A DNA stretch of 64,000 bases from Cladocopium goreaui (lineage: Eukaryota; Sar; Dinophyceae; Suessiales; Symbiodiniaceae), in contig CAMXCT020006760.1 of the NCBI GenBank assembly GCA_947184155.2, positions 50,001 through 114,000 of the forward strand, given 5' to 3'. The notes below the pieces were generated by a model that saw only the letters and a list, made by a program, of their open reading frames with translations, searched no databases and was not told where the DNA came from. The position numbers and the translations under genes are program-made. This document shows, piece by piece, positions 37,121-47,593 of this stretch; positions within the stretch are counted from its first letter, which is position 1, and every line of letters begins with the position of its first letter.

Positions 37121-40100
37121 TCATCTGATAGCAAAACTCAGCTGACCCAGGACCCAGTGGAGCCAGGCTTCCAGGGAAAATGGCTCATGAAGGTCCAAAA
37201 CCAAACTGGACGCCAGTTGTGGCACTTGACTGAAACCTGCCGGCACGAGAGATGCCGATGCCGAGCCGAACAGCTAGGAACCAACAGGGATTGGGGGAAA
37301 ACGTGTTTATATGAATTTGTGGAAATAGGTATATACGTACAAAGATACATATATGTACATTTATATATATAGATAGCGGGAGAGAGAGAGAGAGAGAGAC
37401 AGAGGGGTGTGTAGATAGAGATATTGGAAAGTGTACAGATATACAGATATACAGTATCTAACCGTGCACACACATATTATATATATGTATACATAGTCTG
37501 CGTGCAGCAATCCCCGCCTCCTTCGGACAGCCTTTGCCGCAAGTGCTCCAGCAGTTCCACAAACCTGGCGCTTTTCGTTCGAGGATGGTTCGATGAGTTC
37601 CCAACACATTTCCGGGCGAAATTTGGGGGTCAGAAAGATTGGGCGTGCAACATTGCAAAATATCATAAAATATCTACAGTATATATTTTTAAATATATGT
37701 CTGTATGCCTATGTGTGTATTTGTGTGTATGTATTTACGTATGTAATGTAATGCAATGCAATGCAATGCCATGCAATGTATATAATGTATGCATGTACGT
37801 ATGCATCCATCAGAAGTACATAGGCATGGCCTATACATGGTCAGTAGCTGGCAATCCCCCAACTTGGGGCTATTTCAGCTGGCCTCTGCTAATCGGTCGT
37901 GGCGGAAAATCACCATGTGTAATCGGTAAATCATCAATCAAACAAACAAACAAACGAACGAACGAACGAACAAACGAACAACAAACAAATAGACTAATAA
38001 TAACCACAATCATCATCATCATCATCATCATCAGTAAATGGGCCATGTTCCATAGCTATGTTACAGAACCAGAGGGTAGAGATTGATATTCTTTAAATTT
38101 GCTAACCATCATTTCTTAGCAGAGGAAAGCCTTGGCAGCTCGAGTTGATGCCGAATTTCAGGAGCGGTTTCACTTACAGTAGTCTCACCCTGCATGTCTT
38201 TGGAAAATATGTAGCACCCTCAAACCACCTAACCTCCTTAATACTGACCGTAATGCTTAAAGATTACGGGGGAACATGCAAGTGTGTTACTGCGTGTGAA
38301 AACATCCATTGACAACTGGTTTTCGATGCAAAGCATGCCAAGTACTCTAGTTGCTGGCATTCCGCTCGACACCAAGCATTGCAATCAACCCCTAAGTGTG
38401 TGATGGGTGTGAAACCACGTTGGTACACTCAAATATGTTTACCTATGTTTATATCGAATATCTTTAAATTAATCACATGTGGCATATTGTATGCCATGAA
38501 TACCGTTGTTTTTGGCAAATTGATATGTATATACTAGTCATATCCATATTCAAATATATTACTAATATCATAGACGTATCAAGCCTAACCGACACCAAGA
38601 CACGACATCTCCTTGCCCTGCAGCAAGCTGAGCATGGCTTCCACGAAGGCGGAAGTTAAGGCGCCTGGGAAATATGCTATTTTTCTTGCGTTTATTGGAT
38701 TGGTTGATGGAAAAATCTGCAGAAAACCTATGGGTTTTCCCCATCAAATAAATAAATAAATAAATATTTATATAATTATATATATATATAGGGCTTTCCT
38801 GTAAATTGCCCCTTACCCATATAAACCAATGTAATGATGCATGTTTTTGCATGTGTTCCCCTGTGGTGAATATTAACATAGACCCTGGCAAATAAGGGTT
38901 GGAAGATTCCACCCAAAAAATAAAAAGTGATTTTCAGGGTCTATGTTAATTTACCAGTGGGTATTGGGAATACTACTGCAACATGAATGGAACATGAATG
39001 CCATATTAATGGAATATCGGCGGAATATTAATGGACTGTAAATCGAGAATAATGGAATATGCATGGAATATGAATGACATTTCATTTGAAGATGAACGGA
39101 ATATGAATGACATTTCAATGGAATATGAATGGAAGATTAGTTTGTCTCCACTTATGGCAACCGTCAAACAATGCCAAAAGTAAGAAACCTGGACATGATG
39201 ATGAAAACGTCATCGAACTACCATCCTGAACATACATTTTGATATGTTTGGATTCTTTTTGGTGGTTACTATTGTCGGTGATCAATAGGATAACCATTAT
39301 GATCACATCAGCCAAATATCAAATACCCCCCCATGACTGGCCCCAAAAAATGAAGCTGGTGGTGTATTCAATAAAAGTGGGAAAGGATTAGTTGGTTGTC
39401 TTAAGTCTTAAGTCAAAACACAATCATTTTTCAAATGGAACCAACCTGAACCAAGCATTTTATGCTGCTAGATGCCACATTGGACATGAAAAGCATGAAA
39501 CTTCGATCCCCCATGGATGGGATTAGAGATTCGGGGGGGAGTTCCTGATTCCTGTTTGGGGGCCCCAGTCAATCAAGAAAGACAAGAAAGGACCAAAGTA
39601 ACGCTGAACTGTTGCTGCAGTGGTGGCAGTCTGAAAAAACAGGCTGGTGTTGGAGGTGAAAGTGTCCAGTGATAGCAATGATAGGCTTCTGACATAGCGA
39701 TTTACGGCCAATGCAAGGCAAAGCATGCGAAGTACTGAATGATTTTTTAGGTCGACATTGAACATTCGTTGACTAGGGATCAGGACACGGGGTGCACATG
39801 CACAAGCAAGTTGAGGGAAGAAGTCACTTGAACATTCCGAACATTCCGCATCAAAAGGCTGCAAGACCCAATGGTAAAAAGAAATGCTTTAACTTGGAAG
39901 ATTTGTGGGAGAACAAGCTATAGTGGAGAGCGTTACAAAGACCTGTGACTCAACACCGTAGAGGGAGAGCTGCCATAACAAGACACCGTCTGACAAGCAA
40001 AGCAAGGTTTGTAGGAAACAGGAAAGAAGGAACCGAATTTGATGATTCTTCCGATAAGATGACTATTAATAAACCAATCCTTGCACCAACCATTTTTTGC

Positions 40101-43100
40101 GGTCATTTTAAATCATGCCAAGAAGAAACAAAAACTGGGGATGATGTATCACTGGGTTCAGCAAATTGCAATGGTCCAGCACCACTTTACAATAAATTTA
40201 CATGGTTGCTTGACTAGTAGTTTCGAGGCACCTTCTTGATCGTGATGATTGGAGGAAGATATTTAAAAATTTAAAACCATTTTTTTGACTGCCATGGTGA
40301 ATCAAGGGAACTGTGGCCTGTGGCACAAAAACTGATCCCGCCTCCTGCTCTACTGGTGCTTTCCAACAGCAGGTGCCCTCCTCTGCCACTGGGAATCACG
40401 GCCAAACAATAAAATAGGCCATCAACAAAATGCCTCAAACTCATCCATTCACCAGTCTTTAGTGCGACATAATTCAACATGGCACTTGAAAATTGGATAC
40501 CATTCCACTTCATCAGACTGTTTTACATTGTTTTACTATCTCTCTCTCCCTATTTTTCTCCATTAAAAAAAAAGAACTTTCCAGCCCAGCTCTCCTGCGT
40601 CGCCCACGCGCTGCAGCTGGAACTGTTGGTTCACGTCGCCCACATCAGCACTGGTCTGCTCCGAGGCGCAGCCCGTGAAGGCCAGGACCCCCGCCTCTCC
40701 AATCTCCATGGTGGGGTCAAATCTACATGAAATCCACGGTTTGAAGTTGGTTGAATCACTGAAATCCCTCCCATATCCTCTATAAATCCCAAAATCTCTT
40801 GAAAAGATCTCCATGAATTCATTAAAAATATACTAAATATACTAAAAGGCCATAAACTCAAAGGAACAACCTCCTTTTTGCCACCTTTCACCTTGGACCG
40901 CCAAGCGTCCGCCGCTTGGCCCTGGTTCTCTTCCTCGTCGCTGCGGAAGCCGTTGGCGTCGCCGGGCTGGTAGCGGTTGTAGAGACCCCACAGGTCCATC
41001 CCTCGGCCGAAAATCACCCCCCCAAGGGATCCAAAGGGATCCAGGATGGGTACTTCATGGGATGGGTTTATGAGGGGATTGACCACATAATTCAGAGGCT
41101 GATATGATATGATGTACAGTAATTTTTCATGAGGTACTGTGATGGAATGCAATGTCATCTTTGGTTCTGTTTTGTTAATCTATCTGTATTTATGTTATGT
41201 ATACAGGTATGTCATTATATCATAATACTTGCGCAAGGGGCTGCATGGGGAAGCGACCCACTGCTTCGGCAGTTGCTCTGCTTGAACGCCGTCCGTATGC
41301 AGCGGTTGGTTGTTGGTTGGTTCTTCATTATGTCATCACGTTTAATTGGTTGTTCCTTTGATTGGCATGTTCTAACAACTTTACGAAATGGGTTCGGGAT
41401 GGCTTAGCTACCCCGACATTAGAGCGGAAAAGATGCCGATGATAGAAATCCATCTGAGAATTGCGTGGATTGCAAGCTATTGACTACTGAGCGTAATTTC
41501 GTAATAGCGGCCAAGAGTGTGGAATGGAATCGAGGCAGCGATCAATTCCAATGTGATTTTAATCAGAAATCATGTGATATCGCCATATGGATGACACCCT
41601 AGGAAGCTCTAAAAAATTGATAGATATGGATTGAGGGGAGAGAAGAAAAAACTGTATATATATATAAAAACAACAATAGTAATTACAATAGCGATAATAA
41701 TAATGATAATATATATATATATATAATTATATAATTATATGTAATAGTCATAACAGAAACAAACAGTCCAAGGTGTCAAAATCTCATTTTGTTACTTTTG
41801 TTCAGGTTTTGTGACCTGAATCCCTCCAAGAATCCCATGCCCGCCACGTCGGACAGGAGCGTGTCTGGATCTTTGTCGTCCTTGAGGCTCCCAGGGTGGC
41901 AGCACCGAACCTTATGTCTATTGGTTACAGCCGCCTATGCTATACTATGGTATACTACAGCTATGGGCATAAGCCATGGTTACCATGGTTAAGCTTAAAT
42001 TTTTTAGCAATTTGGCCAACTATGGCATAAGGGGCACCACTTTGCGAATGATAGAAATAGAATAGAAATAGATAGAGGATATTGAAAGATGAAAGGTTTG
42101 ACACTGGAAAGCAACCAGATTGCCGAGTGTGCCTAGGGCCAGACTGCAACTGTTCTATTGCAATTTCCAGTTACAGTTCTCTCTCTCCATCGCCATCCCA
42201 GTTACAGTTGGTTTCTAGATTTTACCTGGCGCGGGACTATCATGACTATCCATGAATATCATATCGTATTTTACATATACCAATGCACTCCTCACCAGCC
42301 AAAATTGGACCCATGAATAGCCGTACCGGGGCCTCATCAGTGTCGATGCTTTAAAACTTGCTGGGACAAGTTTAAGACTTTTGTTTAGTATCCGGCAATG
42401 GCTTGCCACCCAAAATAAAATGAGCTTCAGCACATGGTTGTGAAAATAAATGAAGTACACAGCATGATATCATGACTTTACTCACTTTACTATCATTAAG
42501 GACTCCCAAGCGCCAAAAAAAAACAAGTCAGCCATGAACCCCCCAGCGTCCTGCCAGGATTGCCAATCCTCAGAATCCAACGAAATCTGTGTGCGGAAAA
42601 TATGGATGAAACATGGCCGATCTTCGGCAGGATATTTTCAGTCCCATTTTTTCAGCAGACATCGATTTCAACTGGCAGGCTTTCAGGCTTTCAGACCAAG
42701 TTTTTCCGTCAAACATCTACGCTCCAGCCATGGCGCGGCCAACCAGTTCCGAGCCATGGCCATCTGAACCGCCTCTCCAGCTAATGCAGAGGCCAAGTTC
42801 TCCTCCGATGTGCATTCTGAAGTGCCTAAGAACCTCCGCAAAGATGTGAAAAAGATTGAAAAATGTCACAGTTTCAGTGAGATTATGGTCATAATACATC
42901 ATATTTGCTTCTGTTTGAGTATGTTTGAGCGTGTTTGCCCATATGCAATTTGACTTTACGATCAAAACTCACCCTGAAAACCCATCTTTTGGCAAGAGAA
43001 GGGCATCTCTTACCAACTCTTACTCCAATGTCTGGCCAACAAATTAGAGGCACAGTGACCAATGACATAGCACTGACATGCAACGACCGGCAAGCTGTTC

Positions 43101-46100
43101 ATGACAGCGCCAAGCTCATGATGTCCTGTGTACCCACGAAGAGAAATGGCAAGTCTAAGACTCCTCCAGAGTGGCAGCTGTCCAGGATACCTGAAACGGT
43201 GGATTCGCTGACGTCAATTGGAGGTTTCCTAAGTCATGGGGATACCCCCAAATCATCCGTTTCAATAAGATTTTCCATTATAAATCATAAACCAACTATT
43301 TTGGGGTACCCATTTATGGAAACCACCAATTCATCGCATTGGAGAAGGACATCCACAAGAAAGAGTGATCTTGAAAGAAAATCAACTGCAGTGCCGAACG
43401 GAAGTACCATTTTCGGGCCATCTTCCCAGTCCCAAAAAAATCAATCAAGTACAGTAAGATACAGTAAGAATCAAACGTTAAAACCCAAACAACTTCGAAC
43501 CAGATACATGTGAGCCGACATCCAGCGGGCAAAGGTCGCACAAGGCTGCGAAAGAGCCTCCGGCGCACACGTGGCACGTGTGGGATTCACCCACCAAGCA
43601 CTCCAAGTTTGGAAGGGTTTTTATCTAACCCATTCATGGCAATCTTGGGGATGGTTTAAGGTTTAGGGTTTAGCACCTGGCACCCTGGTATATCATGGAA
43701 TATCAATCAGATGCGTGAACATGTTCAGTTGTGAAACTGAACGTCCAGTTCCTTGCAAAAATTGTGACTGTTTGAAACAAGTCATCCCGACTTTGGTGTC
43801 ACAAATGGCCTCTTAATCCCCTGGTTCGGCTGCCAAGTCAACAGGCCCAAAGGGCTGGATTTGTTTAGCCCCTCACCTGAGCACAGCCCAAGTTGCTCAC
43901 TGTCCAAGAGCATTCCTTCAGTCTCCATGTCCACCTGGGACAGCAGGGCGAGCAATGTTGACCCCCAATGCCCAATGACACTGGAGTGGTTTCAGGGGAA
44001 GTCTCCGCTTGCCCTGGTCGTTTCTCAAATTTAGTTGTCCAAATCCTAGGACTTGGATCCTTGGATCACCATCAAAAAACCCATAAAACCCCCACTCCCC
44101 GCGACCAAGTAACTGGGCAAAGCGTCTCGTGCCATTCACTGGGGCTACCTGACGGGTCACGGTGAATCCCCTTCCATTTCCACACCAACGCCGGTTTTTT
44201 CCATGTTTTTTTCACATGAAAACATCTTTAACATCTGCAGGAAATATTCATAAAAGGATGCTATATTTTTGGGCCACTGAGCTTTACCCAAACATGGATC
44301 ATAATAACGTGGTTCATTTTAGGGGCTTGTCACATTCTGACTAAGACGACTATGGCTTAGTTATGGGCTAAACATACCGGTCACCATACATAAAAACCCA
44401 CCGCGTACTATCACTTTCCCTATTATTCAAACAGCCATAAAATGGGATCCCCGTGTTCAGACATATCCATATGTTTGGATGTTCTCGGTGTGTGGTTTGG
44501 ATATCCTCTATAGATTTTAATCCTTGGATTGGTTGAAGTTCGAAAATTTACGGGAAACCCATGGAACCCCGCTACAGTTCATGGGAAAACCCAAGGTTTC
44601 CTGTAGATTCACTGCAGATCTTCCCGTTTTTCAACCAATCCAATGATCCAATGACTTCAGCTGCCGCCCTGCCGCCCTGCCACCGTCGGAGCGCGGCATG
44701 CGGCCCCCGTGCCCCGAGTAGTGGAACAGCAAACAGTCGCCCGGCTGAGCATCGGCCACCAGCCACGCGATGCCCTCCCTGGTGCCCGAGGGCCACGAGG
44801 GAAGCGAGGGAAGCGAGGGAGGGAAGCTGGGTTCGAAATGTTGATGAAATGATGAAACAAGATGAAACAAGTGCAATTATTTCGTTTTTATATACCAGAC
44901 ATCTGTAATGGTGAAGACAGAGTTGACATCGAACCAGCTTCACCTATAGTTTCAACTGGTTGAAACAGGTTGATTCATGGTGAATACAATTGAATACAAT
45001 TGAATACATCAATAAGTTTACGAATCTTAAGAATACTGCAACTGATAAGAATTATGAGAATTACATTGGTCCTATATATGTGAGAATAGTGACATACTAT
45101 TCTTGTGATTTCAACCATCGATTGGGTGATGGCCTCATGTTCTCCAGCGTTGGCTGCAGGTGCTTGGGCCATTGCGGGGAATCCACGAGGACGCGACGAC
45201 TTCGTTCATCCTCGGGAAAACCGAAGCCTCGGCACCACGGTCATCGGCAATGCGGCTGCACAATGGATGTGAGTAGAATTGAGTAGATAGCATAAAACAT
45301 GGAAAAATCACATGAGGGACTCCAACACATCTTGTCCCTCATGGTCTGGTGCTACTTCCAGGTTTCAAGGCGGCTCCTGGCCGCTATAGAAGCGCAACAC
45401 GCCCAGAAACGGTTCAGTAGATCCAGCATGCGATGCACGTCTGCCACACATCCGTGCAGCTCGTTCTCGGAGCCGAAGTAGTTGATGCCAACCAGCAGGC
45501 TCCTGCCATGATTGTTAGAAGTGGCTATGACCATTTATGACCTATGAGTTGTGAGACACCCTGAGGGCAAGGTGCACAAAGATCGACGAAGGAGGAGGAG
45601 GAGGAGGAGAAGAAGAAGAAGAAGAACAACAACAACAACAACAAATGAGGCCGACAAAGCAACAAATGAAGGCAAGTGTCACACCACAAGCAAGACAGAG
45701 CCAGACACCTTCAACCACTGCAGAGCAAACCCAGTTGCCATTGTTGCAATTGCACTTTTTTAAACCAAGTCTCAGTATGTGGCTCATCAAGCTAAAAACA
45801 TCTAAAAACAATGCCATTTGCGTTTGTCTGAAAACCCCATGGTTTATCCTGATTTTCCCCACCAAAATTCCCAACTTGAGGTGGCAATTCCCTCATCTTG
45901 AGACTCAACAGCTCCCAAAAAAAAAACTATGTCCCAATACCAAGTCCAAGCCCCCATTAAAATGGATTGCTTCCATTTCCACTGCCGAAATCACCGCTGG
46001 CATCGCATTTTCCACCGCTCCTCTTCCTCCCCATCAGGGGCACCGACGACGCGCGGCTGCGCGCCGTTGCTGGCACTGGCTGCGGGTGGAAGCCTGGGGC

Positions 46101-46157
46101 GGAGACCTTGGGGGAAGCCTCGCAGCAGCAGAAGGGCAACATCTTCAGGAAAGCCAT
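37121..46157 (-). CDS. Type I metacaspase, 17-exon gene
   Basis: Cysteine protease of the caspase-like fold that cleaves after Arg or Lys. Exons read on the minus strand: 46157-46021, 45502-45411, 45227-45134, 44778-44684, 44148-44114, 43934-43888, 43545-43508, 43190-43134, 42816-42740, 42586-42540, 41887-41816, 41277-41229, 40966-40892, 40703-40595, 38664-38604, 37564-~37499, 37229-37121. Phases agree at every junction except the last donor, which is unresolved; the proposed model gives about 419 residues. Family landmarks in order: [37 protein letters not shown] with the catalytic His, [23 protein letters not shown] with the catalytic Cys, [31 protein letters not shown]. Several exons are only 35-49 nt. 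Inferred donors include GA (after 46021 and 40595) and GC (after 45134, 43888 and 42740), as known in dinoflagellates. The N-terminus [12 protein letters not shown] could be an acylation site. An AG two bases before the ATG could accept a spliced leader. Family assignment is secure; exact boundaries are inferred. Confidence 0.87.
37885..38078. mobile_element. MITE-like palindrome split by microsatellites
   Basis: The left arm (CTCTGCTAATCGG ... GGAAAATCACCATG) and the right arm (CCATAGCTATGTTACAG, CCAGAGGGTA) flank AAAC, AACG and ATC runs at about 37935-38033. It lies in a metacaspase intron. Confidence 0.5.
38670..40590. other. Large metacaspase intron
   Basis: About 1.9 kb between exons ending at 40595 and starting at 38664. 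It holds a subtype b palindrome at 38857-38963. Open frames at 39523-39864 and 39945-40217 show no family features or splice support. Confidence 0.55.
38857..38963. mobile_element. MITE-like palindrome, subtype b
   Basis: Contains GAATATTAACATAGACCCTG and the complement CAGGGTCTATGTTAATTTAC, ending CCAGTGGGTA. It lies in the 1.9-kb metacaspase intron. Confidence 0.6.
43134..43190 (-). CDS. Metacaspase exon with catalytic cysteine
   Basis: Exon of 57 nt encoding [18 protein letters not shown]. The Cys in DSCHSG is the nucleophile. It joins in phase to a 38-nt exon (43545-43508) ending in PLPAGCRLT, so the joined text reads [17 protein letters not shown], as expected for a type I metacaspase. 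The intron between them holds a palindromic element at 43220-43327. Confidence 0.87.
43220..43327. mobile_element. MITE-like palindrome, family 2, in metacaspase intron
   Basis: Begins GGAGGTTTCCTAAGTCATGG and ends GGAAACCACC, with GGGGATACCCCC and GGGGTACC inside. It lies between the 38-nt and 57-nt metacaspase exons. Confidence 0.65.
44684..44778 (-). CDS. Metacaspase exon with catalytic histidine
   Basis: Fourth exon of the metacaspase. It encodes [20 protein letters not shown] followed by [11 protein letters not shown]. The His in SGHG is the first member of the catalytic dyad in metacaspases. The acceptor is CACCAG and the donor begins GTGGCA. The previous exon ends in phase 2 and this one supplies the third base of an Arg codon. 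Confidence 0.85.
45590..45645. repeat. GAG / GAA / AAC trinucleotide run
   Basis: Adjacent AGG, AGA and ACA triplet runs inside the first intron of the metacaspase. Confidence 0.85.
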
Positions 46158-46159
46158 AG

Positions 46160-47590
46160 CTGTCTTCAACCCAATAAATCTCGGGTATTAGGATATCTTA
46201 TGATATCTTGAGGTGTCTCGGAATCATCCCAACTTTCTAAAATGTCCAAATATGCTGGGAGACGATGGGAAACAACACATATTCGAAAGCACCCTTTGGG
46301 AGCGCAGTTGCAATATGTTAGATTGAGTATATACAGTAAGTGCCAGGTGCAGGGGCGGAATCATGCCATTTCTGGGAATGTCATGCCTTCTATGGGGTCG
46401 GCGACCTGTTCATCTCAAGGTCTGCACCTATTCATTCCTCGTGTTCTGGCGGCAGCTGCTAAAGCTTTTGATCCAACGTCACGGCAGGAACGGCCCCTCA
46501 TCACCATTGATCAAGGTCAAGGATCCGACAGGAGGTAGCACGTTCAAACCCACCAACAATTAGGCTATGCAGTGGCAGAAATTCGGAACCAAGAAACACA
46601 AGCAGGGCTTGTTGGAAAATTCAGGCGGATAACCCTTAGACCCATTGGTTCCTCCTATCAGTTTGGGAGTAAATGCCGCGCGTTCAGACACCCAAATCAC
46701 AATATCCCCAGTAATTATACCCCCATGCAATGCAACCCTTCTTTATCTCCATTCTTCTTGGTCAAAAACCCATTAAATTTCCATGTTCAGACACACACAG
46801 CAAACTCTGGCGGCATGCCCACTGAGGCTCGACTGGCATGGTCGGTAGAGTGTCAGACAGAGGTAGGTCAGTTGCCGCCGCTGCTGCAAATCAAACCTCA
46901 CGTTGAGGGTGGATTGTGCACCGGATGATGGGAATGATATTAGCTAGAATAAATAGTAACAACTAAAAACATAGCAACGGCAATCATGACAATATATTCA
47001 ATACATATATATATACATATATTCAATATATTCCGTACATGTAACTAGTAGCAAACATAACAGCAATAATGACAATAACAGTAGTAAGAAAAATGATAAC
47101 AGCAACGGCAATAACAATAGCAACTCCAGCAATAACAGGCAGCAACAATAGCACTAAAGTCGCTAGGACCGGGAACTATATAAAGGAATAATAACAATAG
47201 GATTCAATAGTAGCACAAACAAGTGATAATACTTCGAATAAGACCAACAATGACAGTATGTCACAATAAAAGAAACAAAAAAAAATATAGTAATACATTA
47301 ATACATAGCAATGATGAAAAGTAACAATGGTACAATAACTATAGCCTTCAAGGGTGGTTGTTTTTTATTAGTGGCACCTGTTGTACCATGTTGTACCCGG
47401 TACGCTCATGAAAAAAATCCTCCGGAAGCGTGTCTCAAAATTGGACTGATGTCCCAGCAAGTTGGCCATAGAAATAGTTGAAATTGCATTAATGAATCCC
47501 ATCCTCATATTTAAACACCCATCTTTTTTGGTCCCAATTATGTGAAATTTCTCTACTAAACCCTGGTGGATTAAAAATTTTCCAGTTCAC
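46160..47590. other. Intergenic candidate between two minus-strand genes
   Basis: Lies upstream of the metacaspase ATG and downstream of the stop at 47594. No exon is supported. 46930-47345 is degenerate AAC/AAT-rich microsatellite text. Promoter elements cannot be recognised; dinoflagellates lack a clear TATA box. Confidence 0.4.
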
Positions 47591-47593
47591 AAA

